Part shown: positions 1 to 12,505 of the stretch, piece by piece | Layout of the letters: each line of letters opens with the position of its first letter | How positions within the stretch are numbered: position 1 is the stretch's first letter | NCBI GenBank assembly: GCA_963920665.1 | Contig: OY987263.1 | Location: 21,657,968-21,721,967, forward strand | Source: Straminergon stramineum | Lineage: Eukaryota; Streptophyta; Bryopsida; Hypnales; Calliergonaceae | Length of the DNA: 64,000 nucleotides | Direction of reading: 5' to 3' | The notes under the pieces: generated by a model | Told to the model about the DNA's origin: nothing | The model's database searches: none | What the model saw: the letters and a program-made list of their open reading frames with translations, nothing else | Position numbers and translations under genes: made by a program

Positions 1-2533
1 CAATCCATCAGAACATGCCTACCAAGAAATACGCGACTTTACCTTTGTCTCGTCTTCAACCAAGATGATTAGGACAGGCCCTTCAATTCCATGAGCTCGC
101 TTGGCCTCTCTGTAAATATCTACAACAACAACAAACAAAGAAGAATGCTCCCCGACAACAAATTGCAATCCTTTCTTATTTTTACATTTAATACTATCAA
201 ACAATGAATCCCCAAAATTTAGGGCGAAGAGATTATATATACGCCTGCCTCCATATATCTTCATTGCTTGTGCAAATGATTTGGTGTTTTTGAAGAATCT
301 ATGACCCTACCTCACTCAATTCAAATTTGTAGCGACATCCCTCAGGAAGTCCCACAAAGTTGGCTTTCCCCCAAAAGCATTTGTTCTATGAGCCACCAAT
401 ATATTGTTACATAAGGAGAGAACATCTTTTCTATTGAAGCTCTCTATCGCACTTAGCTTGAGACCATGTTGCTGCACTTTCAATTGAGCAACCCTAGACT
501 TCATCAACCAATGCATGGCCTTTTCCTGACGATATTTTTTTAGCTAATTGTTGAGAATGTGCGGCTAACTCTTTCAATGATAGGTAATCTACCCTTCTCC
601 CGGATTATGTACCCCTACAACCTCGCTTTACAAGCACACAACCCTCACAAAACACTCTCAATGTGAAATTGGTAGCATGCACAATCTTTGAGCACTTAAA
701 GCACATGAAATTGGGAAACGGTTCTCCTGTGATAGACAACCGTGTACAACCTACATCGCGGAAGTAACCCATGACAACAACCTTTTCATTATTGTATTCA
801 AAATCTACAACAATGGTGGGCTCTGATACCTACACTACTTCAGATTTTGGATCATCTAATAAAGCATCCACTCGATACACCTTACCACCATATTCAGTGG
901 TCTTCTTCCAGAAACCCCAGCATAGTATAGACAAAATTGAGTCAAAAGTTAGACCTGATTGGGAATCCTCTGCAATTCTTGAATTTCCAATGGATGAATC
1001 AGTAAACCAAGAATGAAAATCAAGTTGCTTTCCAATCAAGGATTTGGACCTCGTCGTTGGCCTACCCCGTTTTCTAGTGTTGCTTGCATCCAACCTCATT
1101 CTGGACTTCCCAACCGAAGCCATATCCTCATAGCATTTTGTGTGAATGAGCCCGTGGAGGTGATTCTCTAGGTTTATTCTTAGATTTTTTTTGGGTGGGC
1201 ATAACAACATTATTTCTCCATCAATCTTGCAACACACCTTGTACCAAAACAATTTAAATTCATAAACACCCGTATCTTCCACTAGTACAAATGGAGGATC
1301 ATGTGTGGAGATACAGTCATTCACACTTTGAAGAATGCTCATACCCTCGTCTATCAGATGCTTGTGGTCAACCGTAGTATAAATTAAGGGTATACCCTTG
1401 TTTCCCTCCTTTGGATGATCACTATACGAGATTTGCTTTTTCTTGCACCATTGTTTGATATGCAATGTGGAGTGCAAATGAGACTTTTTAAAATTGGCAA
1501 ATAAGTTTTGAATATCTCACTGAGAGAGTTCATTGTCAGTACCTTCGATTTCCTTGTTGCACTCCCGACAATGAATTTTGACCACTACCACACCATGTTG
1601 ATCGTAACTTTTCAAATTCCACACATGATCTGCAAAGTCCATCGATTGTAGCTCCTTCATTAGCTTCAAGGCAATGCACTTATATTTTTCCAAGATTTCA
1701 TCTACAATGAGTTTCGATTGCAAGAAAATCAGTTCCTCTTCCACCACTACAAGCATCGTAAACTCTAAACTAACTTCTGTCTCCTATAACCAAAATTGCA
1801 ATGTCAGGGTCACATCATCTTCAGACTCCTCGACATCAACAATGGGGAATTCGAATTCCAGAGGCGCGACAAAATCATTGCTACCAGTTTCTTTTACTAG
1901 TTGAAGTTGAATTTGCTTGTGAGGTCTTCCACTATCTTCCTCCTCTGGAATCATGTGTACTCGCTCACAAATAGGAGTCATCACCTCGAACTTGTTTCGG
2001 ATGCGACATTGTTCATCAAAGTCCCAAAACTGAAACAACCAATCTACACACACAACTTTCTCCAAACGCAAAATTAATATTAAGGGGGGTATCCTAAGTC
2101 TACTTTTTTCCTAATGCACTCCATTATTTCATACCCTATAGTATTTAGAATACACCCAATGACATTTTGTATATGCTAAAGTACAATCAATCAATTTATA
2201 ATTTTTATTATAATGTTTTTTTGTCACCCTGCATTTGTTCATACCTATATTTATAATTCTAACACTTACTGTACCCCTTGAGACCTTGTGTCATGACCTA
2301 AAGAACATCCAACCAAAATTGACTTCATAAAAACCTACTTGGATTTTCAATTGTCCGTTCAATGGACAATTGTCCTTTAGGGATTAACCTTGGCAGAAGG
2401 AAGTGGAACACCATTGACATTGGATACAATATCACTTAATTTCAGCCTCTTAGTTACAAATTCTTTCAAACATTCATCGTCATCATCCATCAATAGAATA
2501 TCACCCTGTGATGATGGTGCGCACGCGGTGCTT
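1..2533 (-). pseudogene. Decayed multi-exon gene of unknown family (continues past left edge)
   Basis: I do not recognise the family. One minus-strand frame can be followed from about 2070 to 540 and carries protein-like sequence interrupted by in-frame stops at 1784-1786 (TAG), 1517-1519 (TGA), 830-832 (TAG) and 605-607 (TAA). A frameshift near 520-540 follows; the new frame then runs to the edge through stops at 316-318, 307-309 and 19-21. Reading continues sensibly across each stop, for example ...TLTLQFWL*ETEVSLEF and ...VATNLN*VR*GHRFFKN. An upstream exon at about 2389-2533 reads GDILLMDDDDECLKEF and ends at an AAG|GT donor, but joins the next block only with another frameshift near 2050. 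Visible features are paired cysteines (HCRECNKE; CFKCS...FCEGC, possibly zinc-binding), a basic TRKRGRPTTR stretch and a C-terminal block VEDETKVKSRISW. Several point lesions with otherwise conserved coding texture suggest a fairly recent loss of a dispersed multicopy gene. Function unknown. Confidence 0.7.
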
Positions 2534-3744
2534 ACATTTTAATTTTGTGTAATTCTATGTGAACATGATGGTAAAGTTGACAGTGGAAGCTTGTGATTTG
2601 TAGCACCTATATGCACCACATTTACAGGCATTAGCCACATTAAGATAATTAGAAGCAACCATCACCCCCACCATTGTCTTTCTTTACCCAAGTACCACTA
2701 TATAGAGGTTTTTCAAAAATTGCTCAGTGAAGCTTCTATTAGAGAAAATCTAGACTTTCTAGAGGGCCATCTATTTGTTGGCTAGATATGCAAATACAAC
2801 AAAAAGTGAAAAATAAAAATAAATTGAAAAATTAAATTATTAAAAAAAATCATGTACCACATGATTGCCTTAGGTGCCATGTCAGTATGTCACATAATAG
2901 ATTAAAAAAAATTCCAATTTTTTTTTATAAATTTTAAAAAATATTGTATTTGCATATCTGGATAGAGAGAAACAACCTTTTAAGTGAGTCCATATTTTCT
3001 CTACTCTATGACAAGTGCGACAATCACAAAACAAGGGTTTTCATTTGAAAGATCAAAAATCAAACAACAATCTCTATTGCAACGTGTGAGATGCTTGCAC
3101 TGTGGGAATTTCACACCATCCATCTTCAACTTTTGAAATCCTTAGTTCCAAACAAGAATTAGATTTGACATGTTCTAATATGGCTAATTTGATTACTAAT
3201 GTGCAACAATTTGAAGAGGATCACCAAAATGCAACACACCAATAGTACCATCACATCTACATCATTGGTTGTTCTCTTAAATTTTTTTTAGAAAGGATAA
3301 TCTTGCATTATAGATATTTATACAACATTTGGAAGGGACTTTTCAACGACTCTATAATGTCTAAAATTTATGAAGTCCTTTTCACCTCTATATAATTTTA
3401 TTTTATCAATCTATTTTGATCCAAGTTGTATTGTTTTACAAGTTCTACATGAGCCAATCAAAATAGGGACTTTTACAACCTATATACATTGTGAAATTTC
3501 CCCAAAAGGACTTTGGAAACATGGACTCTTGCCAAAAATGAGACACTAAACCATGTATCTACCCTAAAACCAATGTGTTTTGTAAATTGAACAATGCAGT
3601 AATGTAGGTATGTTATGAAAAATAAATAATAAAAAATTAGAGCAAGCAATGAGCTACTAGATCAATACATCCATCAACACATCCATCAATTATAAAAATT
3701 GAATAAATTGAAAAAATTGAAAAAATTTTCACATATGACCAACT
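2534..3744. other. AT-rich intergenic DNA
   Basis: No coding stretch or clear repeat structure. Two short A/T-rich blocks near 2820-2945 surround a related pentad (caaatac / tatttgcatat) in opposite orientation around 2790-2960, which may be a weak inverted repeat. Nothing else is supported. Confidence 0.5.
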
Positions 3745-4062
3745 CATTAGAGGAGATCTGGCCAAAAAGAAGGCCGTTCCAGGCCTGTTCCCCCATTGTT
3801 GTTCCCCAACAGTGAGGGCACGACTGATAGCAATTAGCCGTTATAAATTTTTGAAAATTCTTTTTGTGAAAAAAAAAAAAAAATTGGTCTTGAAATCGAT
3901 AGAAAAGTCGACAAAAAAAAAATTCAAAAAAAAAGAAAAAGAATAAGAAAAAAGTGACCTGGCAGTTTCCCGACCACATCAACAGGCTGCGATGGCGCAG
4001 TTCTCCGAGTTCCCTGCTGCCGGGAACTCACAGCCCTCTATTTGGCCAGATCTCCTCTAATG
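3745..4062. mobile_element. 318-bp terminal-inverted-repeat element (MITE-like)
   Basis: A perfect 22-bp inverted repeat closes the element: it starts CATTAGAGGAGATCTGGCC at 3745-3766 and its exact reverse complement lies at 4041-4062. The symmetry extends a few bases outward with a 2-bp gap (ACTC / GAGT). The interior is GC-richer than its surroundings and has no transposase; the open frames across it are shadows of homopurine runs. The inner TA dinucleotides could be a TA target duplication (Tc1/mariner style), but the outer symmetry makes this uncertain. Superfamily unassigned. Confidence 0.7.
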
Positions 4063-5266
4063 CGAGTCTAATAAAAATCACAAGTTCTCATTTGGTCTAC
4101 TTCATCTTATAGAGATTAAGATAGGCTAATGTTTGATCTAGAATATGCAATTCAAAAACTATTGAGTAAGCAATAGATTCATGCATTTACCACATTTTCT
4201 TGCAATTTAAAATTAGAATTCTTTTAATGAATTGAGTAAAATTGTGAGTTATAAATTATTAGTTGGAGAATTTAATCTATAATCATGAATAATGAAATTT
4301 TTAATGGGTAGCAAACTAGCAATGGGAATGCTACAACAATGGTGTGCCAATAGGTTGCCCATTTGTATTTGAGTAGTTAACCCCTATGTGTCTAAGCCTT
4401 ATAATTATCTCCAATTAAGAATTTTTTTTTTCAAAATCTAATTATATAGATGTTTAATCCTTTAATGCTAAATGAAGCCAAAAATGGCCTACAATGTATA
4501 ATATGAAAAAATGTACATACAACTTGTTGCTATGACTTGGAGATTCCCTAGGTGACGATTTTGTTGGACGGAGTTGTTAGGGACACACGCATTCTCTGGC
4601 ATAGGGCTTGTAGCTCATAATTTAGCTTGTTTTCATTGTGGTGTTAGAATTCTTTCATAGCATTCCTATGGTCAAAATTTCCAGAACCCTCTTCAATATT
4701 TTGGAAGGGAACTACTATGATTTGAAGAATTCTATCTGAGAGTATTGTCTCTTGACAAATTTGAAGAAACATTAGCAAAGACAAGATATTGAGCATTTGT
4801 TGCATTGAATTCCACTCCAATTTCTTCGCTTTGTTGAAGAAGAGGTGGTCTTGTATTGCTCAACTGGCATGAATTTGGTTGCAAGAAGGTGCCCTTGATT
4901 GAAGGTGCGTATTGTGCCTCTTAGGAGAAGAGCATTGAAGAATAGAATATTGAAGAACGAGGGGATTTGTGAAAACATTTTTAAGCAAAGGAATTATAGT
5001 ATGTTAGCTCGTCAAACACCGTTTTCAGTGGAAAACAAGATTCCCTAGATTGTGGATTTTAGAATTTCCAATGTTGTTGTTACTCAAGAGATCCTTAGAT
5101 TTTGAAAAATCGACTCATTAGTTTTCTTCAACAATTGTACAACACGTAGCCTCTGCACAAGATGATCAAAACTTGAAAACACTGTTATATAACAAAGGTG
5201 TATCATCCAAACCTCCAAATATGTAACTCAAGTTTTGAGGTGTAGTAGTGAGGCTAACGCATGCGT
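4063..5266. other. AT-rich intergenic DNA
   Basis: No convincing gene. It contains an isolated TTAACCCC terminus-like motif at 4377-4384 followed by ATGTGTCTAAGCC. This resembles the ends of the TTAA-bounded elements further right (compare the reverse complement of 34006-34024), so it may be a relic end. Confidence 0.4.
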
Positions 5267-5464
5267 TGATGGAAATTAGTGACGATAATTTAGTATTGTT
5301 GACAACACATGTGGTGAAGAAAGATGGAAATGAGATTATAAATACCCAATAAAAGAGGGGGGGAAAGAACCATTAACAAACTATGCTAATCATGGCTAAC
5401 TAACTTGGTATTTTTGGTGAAGCTACATGCAGAGAAGTAGACGGACTGGATCGTATTTCCAACA
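5267..5464 (-). repeat. Copia 3' LTR
   Basis: On the minus strand it begins TGTTGGAAATACGATCC and ends AATTTCCATCA, the canonical TG...CA form. It is 198 bp, the same length as the partner at 14284-14481, with scattered substitutions between them. Confidence 0.9.
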
Positions 5465-5475
5465 CTCCCCCTCAG
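5465..5475 (-). other. Copia polypurine tract
   Basis: CTGAGGGGGAG on the minus strand, immediately 5' of the 3' LTR. This is the expected position and composition for the plus-strand primer of a copia element. Confidence 0.8.
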
Positions 5476-5549
5476 TTTGCTATTCCTACAAAGTTCCTGA
5501 CCTAATGTTGAACATGATTAGACTCTATGGTTGTAGTGGCACTTAGAAC

Positions 5550-7080
5550 TTAGAAGAAACGTTCGTCTGAATCTCCCTCGATAGTTGCTTTGAATTCTCC
5601 CTTTGTTATCAATTGAAGGCAGCTTCTCAATTCCTGGAATGGTGCTCTGCTTAGGGGTTTCGTAAAAATGTCAGTTGTTTGTTGTTGGGATCGGACGAAC
5701 TCGAAGCAAATTCTCCCCTTTCGAATGTGATCGCGTATCAAGTGACAAGTTTTCTCGATGTGCTTGGTGTGACCTTGAAACACGGGATTCTTTGCCATCT
5801 TTAGACAACTTTGATTGTCACAAAATATAGTGATGGGTCATGATAGTGGCAAATGAATCTCTTTGAGCAAATTGCATATCCACATAGCTTCTTTTGTTGC
5901 TTCTGCAAGGGCTCTATATTCCGCCTTAGAGGTAGATTGTGCCACCTCGTTCTACAATTTATTTTTCCAAGAAATTGGTGATATCCTGAAATTCATTACG
6001 TAACCTGAGGTACATTTTCTCTCATCCAAATCACTGAGGTAGTCGTTGTCCAAGTACCCATTTGGTATCCTTTCTCCCCCTCTTGGATAGTAAATGGCAA
6101 GGTGAGAGGTACCTTTTAAATAACGAAAAATATGCAGGACAACATGAAGATGGGCTTGTGTGGGAGCCGAGGTAAACTGAGTAACAATGCCAACTACGAA
6201 TGCAACATCATGTTGGGTATTTGTTACATGGAGAAGTTTTCCCACTATTGTGCCATAGTATACAATTCCGGGATCATCAAGTAACAGTGAATCCATATGG
6301 AGAGAAAGAGTGTTGTATAGCGTGGCTTCCATTGGAATAGGTGCAAGAAGATAGTCAATCAGATCTATATCTTCGAGGCATATTTGAATGTATCAGTGAT
6401 GGGACATCATGATGCCACACGGTTGATACAAGAAATCAACGCCTAAGTATAGTGATAAGTTGCCAAGAATGGTCATGGAAAATTTGTTGCAAAGCTGTGC
6501 TTGAATCCAAGCGATTTTTGAAGTGTGATTTCCAGTTAGCATCAAGTCGTCAATATAAATAATGAGTAACACAATAGCATCATTGTCATGATATTCATAG
6601 AGACTAGGGTCTACGAAGCATTGGGATAAACCAATAGAAAGTAGATAAGTATTTATTCTCTTGTGCCAAGCCCTAGAAGATTGCCACAAGTCATAGATGG
6701 CTTTATGCAACTGATAGACTAGATGCTCTTGTCCTGATTCAATAAAGCCAAGCGGTTGTTGTAGAAATACCATTGAAAAATGCGGTCTTAACATCCGAGT
6801 GGAGTAGTGGCCAACCGTTGAGAGCAACTAGACACACGATCATTCGCATAGTGGACCATTTCACGATTGGGGAGAAGGTCTCTTGGTAGTCGAATCCTAT
6901 GTTTTGTTGATCACCCCGTGCTACTAAATGAGCCTTATACTTCGGGTCAGAAGAAGCTCTACCCGATTTAAGCTTATATGCCCACTTTACTACAATGGCT
7001 TTGTGACCAGGCAGGAGATCGACCAACGACCAAGTGTTGTTGGCAGAAATGGAAGTCATCTTTTGTTGTATGGTGGCCAC
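5550..7080 (-). pseudogene. Copia reverse transcriptase and RNase H, disrupted
   Basis: The RT begins near 7080 with NTWSLVDLLPGHKAIVVKW and continues through KYKAHLVARG and LHSDVKTAFFNG. A frameshift near 6760-6780 moves the reading to the next frame, which gives QPLGFIESGQEHLVYQLHK and the catalytic YIDD box (IIYIDDLMLTG). An in-frame TGA at 6393-6395 follows. The RNase H part shows RYLKGTSHLAIYY, QSTSKAEYRALAEATKEA and FCDNQSCLK, with stops at 5952-5954 and between 5800 and 5830. The C-terminal TADIFTKPLS-type block is present as TTDIFTKPLSRAPFQELR and the frame ends at 5550, 75 bp before the polypurine tract. The catalytic residues are recognisable but the protein is broken. Confidence 0.9.
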
Positions 7081-8513
7081 CCAGTTAGGGTCTTGAGCAG
7101 TTTCATTGTAAAATGAAGGCTCAAGGAAGGCCGTAACATATGCATGCAGATAAAGGGACTCATTGAAAGTTGTGAAACAAGCACGAATGTCTCCAAGAAA
7201 ATCAATCTAGGTTGCATAACTGAGTATTTTGGGAGGAGGGAACCTACTTTGAGAAGACCATCGCAACAAAGGAGGGTTGAGTGTGGGATGTGCCAGAGAA
7301 ACGATAGTTGGGCTAGTAGGAGGTAATCCTGGTTTTGGTGACCCCAATGGTAGAAACGTGTTGCTATTGTGTTGATCATGGAGATCAGATGATGGAGATG
7401 CGTTAGGGCTTGATGGAGCGCCACAGGTTGCGGGGTCTGGTTTGGAAGAGGGCGGCTGGGGCGCCGTGACAATGGAATCCAAAATTCGAGGATGGTAGTT
7501 TGATCGAGTAGAACTTCGAGCGATACTGCTAATTTGTTGGGTTTCTCAGGATGGTTGTGCCAGAAGCGCCCCTTCGCAAATTGTACATCTTTGCTCATCA
7601 GTATAGACTGTGATGTGGGATCGTAGCAACGGTAGCCCTTGGTTTGCTCAGCATAGCCAACGAATACGGTTTTGATGTTGCAGTCCTCTAATTTGCACCG
7701 ATTCTCTTTTGGAATGTGCACATAGGCTATACAACCAAAAATACGGAGGTGCTGGATGTCGGGAATGGTACGATGAAGTTGTTGGATGGGGCTAATGCCA
7801 AAATTTGCCTAGGTTGGGGAATAATTAGTTAAGTAGTTTGTTGTTGAAAGTGCTTCAAACCATAGGAATGTTGGCGTGCGCACCTCATCTACCATTGCTT
7901 GGGCCTTGTCCAAGAGCGTTCAATTTTTCTATTCACTTACTCCATTTTGATGTGGTGAGTGCCCCTATGTAAGTTCATGATGTATTCCGGTAGTTTCTAA
8001 AGGCTCTCTGAACTCGGAGGACAAATATTCTCTCCCTCGATCGCTACACAAGGCCTCTAGTTTTGTACCCAAACCCAGTTTTGCTGTAGCTTTGAAGTGC
8101 CTGAAACATTTTATCGCGTCTAATTTTTGTCGAATGAAATAGATCCAAGTGAACCTTGAGTAATCATCCATGAATGTAATAATGTAATGATTTCCTCCAA
8201 GTGATGCGGGGTGGATTGGTCCACATATATTGGAGTGTATCAATTGTAGTGGAGTCTTCGCTCGTCGACTAGCAGTCTTTGGTGTGGTAGTGCACATTTG
8301 TTTCCCAATGGCGCAGCTGTCACAGAAGTCATGAGAGTTAGTGATGAGTGGTACGTTCTTTGCAATGCCATGTAAGCCCATTGATTGGATGCTACGAAAA
8401 TTGAGGTGGCCCAGCCTCCGATGCCAGAGTTGTGCCGCGGAAGGTGAAGCAATTGTGCATGCATGAAATTTTGGATGAGGTACGATGTACCTGTAGAGTC
8501 CCGTTTTGGGGTC
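7081..8513 (-). pseudogene. Copia GAG-pre-integrase and integrase, disrupted
   Basis: The pre-integrase zinc region reads LWHRRLGHLNFRSIQ with the CDSCAIGKQ cysteine pair. The integrase core follows: IHSNICGPIHPASLGG, ITFMDDYSRFTWIYF and CSDRGREYLSSEF, which covers the first catalytic Asp region and the later Asp. Stops interrupt the same frame at 7965-7967, again at VSE*KN*TLL and at SPT*ANFG. Reading resumes in frame as FGCIAYVHIPKENRCKLEDCNIKTVFVGY, the usual C-terminal integrase sequence, to about 7550. The linker from about 7550 to 7081 is poorly conserved and ends in a frame change before the RT. Confidence 0.9.
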
Positions 8514-10015
8514 TTGTGAGCGCCAAATTACCCACCCTTGGTAATTCGCGAACACAACCAGGTTCTAGGCTTCGGCTAAGTGACTCTTACTTTTGGGTGT
8601 CTAAGCGTGGTCCATTGTGCCTTCCAAGAAATCTTTTTACTAAGTGCCTAAGTGACCCCAAATTGCAAGATTCGCTTAAACTACTTCCAATGGTTTTGGC
8701 CGACTAGATGGAGGGCCCTGCTGTATGATTTGGATGGAACCTATGCCATGTCAGAACTAACCTAAGAAACCTCTAGTTCATCTTGTGCCATTTCTAAAAA
8801 CATAAGACTCGACTCTATCCGACCTTCCTAGCCAAAGTTATCGGTGGATGAAGGTTGACCGCTACTTGGTTCCTCAAACTTCATCCATCTATTACACCTA
8901 ATTCCCCAATTAAGAAAGATCCGAAATTTTGGGAGATGGTTCACAAGGATTGCCCCTACCCAGATCTGGAGTTGGACCCTGATCGGGGATTTCTACTGAC
9001 TTTTCATCCAAACCTTACCGAAACTTCATCCGCTAATTTCTCCTAACCTATAACTCGGATTTCACTTTTCTCTTCAGCCATGGACCCTAATTGGGAGCCT
9101 CCTCCTAATTTATTCATTCTTTCTCAAACTCGGGGTTTAGCTATTCTTCATCCACTTTGACCCTAACCTTCATCCGACAATAACTTCTTCAATTTTCACC
9201 CGATTTGGGCGTGCCTTAGGGTTTTGGAAAGCCGCGGCCCCCTTCTTTAAGCTTATGTCTCTGGAAATGACCTGACCTACATTCCTAAGGATCTGACCTA
9301 GGGGTAGGCCTCGGCCCACGCTACTAGCTTCTGATTAGGGACCTAGAAAGGGTTAACTCATACCTTGGAACTTGCATCGCTGTTTGCGCCCACCAAAAGC
9401 TCTACCTCCTCCGCCATGAACTCCCGTGCCGTGAGGCAATGGACCACCGTTCTAATCATAAAATAAATTGGTACAAGGATTTAATTATTGATTTCTTTTC
9501 TTCCTCCTCTTTTTTCCCTCCCCCCTTCCTTTTCTTTTCTCCCACACTCGAAGGTGGACCAACTAACCCCCAATCTTACCTACTAAGCTAACCTTAAGTA
9601 CGAGTCATACCTTCCTCTAAGTTGAGCTACATCTTACGTCCTATACTTACGTCTCATACTTAATCTCGGGGTGATTACCTACTTCTAATCTAAGGGTCTA
9701 AGTATATCTTGTGGATTTCCCCTCCTATCTTATCTACTTCTACTCCTCTCCTTCAAATTGTCCTCCCCATTGCCCTCTTCTCATTCTTTTATCCATTTGC
9801 TCGTTGCCTCGATGGCAGTTTACGGGAAACGAGGAGTTGGATTTCCCGCCCTGACGGTTCGCTTAGCAAGGTTTAGTGTTTGGTAGACCTCTTCTTTTCT
9901 CCTTGCCTTGATTACCCACCACTCTCTCCTTCTCCCTGGACAGTTTTCTTCTTTCCTCCCCACCCTTGGCCCTACACCTTGCCTCCCAGCACCCCACCTC
10001 CCCAATAACCCTTAA

Positions 10016-10195
10016 TAGCGGACCGACCCCCCAATACACCCTAGTATCGGCCTGGCCCACTGAGTGAACCTTAGTGTCGGCCCTGACCCACCCCATAAAC
10101 CCTAGTAGTAGACCCCTACTCCCCAATACACCCCAATATCGGCCCTGATCCACCTAGTGAATTCCAATAGCGGCCTCGATTCCTTAGTGACCCCT
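10016..10195. repeat. Imperfect ~30-bp tandem repeats
   Basis: About six diverged units of 29-31 bp. Unit anchors (TAGCGG, TATCGG, TGTCGG, TAGTAG, TATCGG, TAGCGG) fall near 10016, 10045, 10075, 10106, 10137 and 10168. Each is followed by a C-rich stretch of the form CCTGACCCACC. It lies within the 4-kb insertion. Confidence 0.7.
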
Positions 10196-10559
10196 GCCTT
10201 GACTGCCGGTAGCTTGTCACTACCAGTACTTGGCCCCGCCCCGCCTAATGTCTAGGTTTGGCCTTCCGGGTATCAGGGTCTTGGTGGGCTGGGTGTTGAG
10301 TTGGTTCAGGTGTCCTTGATTTTTTGCGAATGCTAGGGGGGTTTGGAACATGCCATGCCCATGGGTTGCATGTGTAAGTTGGACTCGTGGAGGGGCACCT
10401 TCACTTGATTTCTCTCTAATTGCTTTCTATCCTCGACTCTAACTTCTACTTCTACTCTTTTGGGGCCTAAACCTTGGTTTGTTTCCAACGTGTTTTGGGA
10501 ACTAAACCTTGTGGGAAGAGGGGCCATGTGATCTCACGGTTCTCCTATGAGGTGGTTTT

Positions 10560-10740
10560 AACGCATTGCTAATATTTTTTACCCTAAAGGGATTCAAAAC
10601 TTCGCCATTGTTCTCCCTCTTAACACACTGCTAAGACATTTTCTCCCCCTAGGGGATTCAAAGCTTCGCCGTCCCTCCACTACCTCACATACCGCAAGGA
10701 CTCTTTTATCCTATGGGTTTAAAGCTTTGCCATACGGACA
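10560..10740. repeat. Imperfect ~60-bp tandem repeats
   Basis: Three diverged units share an ACNCATTGCTAA-like start, a CCCTAAAGGGATTCAAA core and a CTTCGCC end (third unit CTTTGCC). It lies within the 4-kb insertion and has no coding potential. Confidence 0.6.
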
Positions 10741-12505
10741 GGATCCACTACCTTCACACCCTTGTGCCTCTCAACCAAGGAATAATACGTCACGGTTAGG
10801 GATAAGGACAAAAGACAAAGAAAGGGACTTGAACACTCAAGCCTAGTGATATGGGTTAGTAACATCAATAACTTGAACTAAAGGCCCCCCAAAGTGGCAT
10901 TGCCAGTCATATGGGGAGTTGCTCTAGGGTTAGTACACAAAAAACAAGGGGAGTGACCAAACGGGTCTCCCAAAAGTAAGCACCCACAACCTCTAACAAC
11001 CTAGGAAGTTAGTTAAAAACTTCCAAGCTCAAGCTTGGAAGAGTTAGTACCACGCTCAATCAAAAGAGAAGGCAAGGTACCCACAAAAGACCTTGTAAGC
11101 TCCAACAACAATGGCCAAAAGTGCCCAAAAAATACCGTTGCAAAGCATGTGGTTAAAATGCCACAATTCCAACGTCAATTAGACCCAATAGACCCAATTA
11201 CACAAAAAGGGTGTTGTAAGAGAGGAGAAGGGGTGTCCTTTTATACTCTTTCCCGGGCACCCACCTCTCCTCATTCATCTAAGTTAACCTTATCTTCTTG
11301 GATTTTCATCCAAACTCAAGGTTTTCATTCTATGTTGGCCCACTAAACTAACTTTTGGAGATTAACTCTGAATCACAAACAGATTGCTCCATTGGCTTCA
11401 AAAGGCCATTTTTAATTCTTCAAAACCCCCTCCCCCATTTTTATCTTCAAAATCACAATGAAACTTAGTGCCAACTTATGCCAAAACCCGAGGAAAATCC
11501 CAACTTTGGGGGGGTGACTTTTCTAGCAAAAGTAACTAGCCTAGGCTCTTTAGTAGATACGAGGGAGTGAGAAAAGGCCTATCTTGCGCTCCATTCTACT
11601 TTCGTATGCTCCCACTCTGCCGGTCAAACCCTCTGTGGACTTTAATTTCTATTAATTGTCAGGGAATGTTGCAAGTTCGGGTACTTTTGACTATCGGAAA
11701 GTTGTGAAACTTGTTAGGACAAATTATTAACATAAAAGAAACTATACTAATTTTTAGTGGGAATTTACCGCCACCTTGGAAATTTCTAGGAATTTCCCAT
11801 CCTAGGTTTGGGTAGTTGACTATCCGGAAGGACATCTTCTGACTATTAGAAAATTCTAAAACTTTTCGTGGAACCTCCCATGGAATCCCACGACACATGT
11901 GTAGGCTCATATTTTTACTCTACACATCGGCATAGGGAGGACAATTTCCACCTTCTAGTTTAATTATCAGTGGCAAGGGAATCATCCACACTAGGGGAAA
12001 TCTTGGCCAACCAACTTTTTCATTTGTTCCTGGGCATGGATTTAGCCCCTAAACATCTTCATTGGACTTTAGATTCCTCCATGGTCCCGTCTTGATATTT
12101 TTCACATCTGCAAGATAACAATTTGGGGTTTTGCTATTTCGTTGGTGGAAAGGGGAAACTAAAACCTATCTCTAGAATTGATTCCTATGCCTTACCAAGG
12201 TTCCCTCAACCAAATCTAGCTTAGAAATGTCCGTTCCATATGAGGTTTTGAGCGTGATACACCCAACACTCAGAATTGACCAATTTGCCACGATTAGTTG
12301 GGTTCTAACCTATTTACAACTCGTGGTTGGGCCATTCTAGCTACAACATTCTCAAACTAGACTAAATACTATATTGGAATGTAACATTCTTCTTTTGGTT
12401 CTACACTCTTTTTAGGTTTTTTTTTGTATAATAAAGTACAATTAAAATGACAAAATATGAAAAAAAAGAATGGGCCCCTGGTGACGAATTGGGGGCTCGT
12501 AGGTC

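Larger units (their letters stand above)
8514..12500. mobile_element. ~4-kb insertion inside the copia element, unclassified (possible LTR-element remnant)
   Basis: The copia protein breaks between ...VVGPNHRD and PKTGLYRY. The flanking pentamers GGGTC (8509-8513) and AGGTC (12501-12505) differ at one base and could be a target duplication. The insertion starts TTGTGAGCGCC and ends TTGGGGGCTCGT. The last 11 bases (TGGGGGCTCGT, 12490-12500) resemble a proline-tRNA primer-binding site. Composition is GC-richer than the surroundings and there is no retroelement open frame. It holds two local tandem arrays (10016-10195, 10560-10740). A solo or truncated gypsy-type LTR is the best guess, but I did not find a TG...CA pair or a second LTR. 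Confidence 0.55.

Noticed and set aside
818..830. Sequence identical to part of a copia primer-binding site (minus GGTATCAGAGCCC)
   Set aside because: No LTR lies beside it and it falls within the readable frame of the left-edge pseudogene (VSEPTIVVD), so the match is probably chance.
3686..3982. 98-codon minus frame
   Set aside because: Composed largely of F runs from poly-A/T tracts and straddles one arm of the inverted-repeat element.
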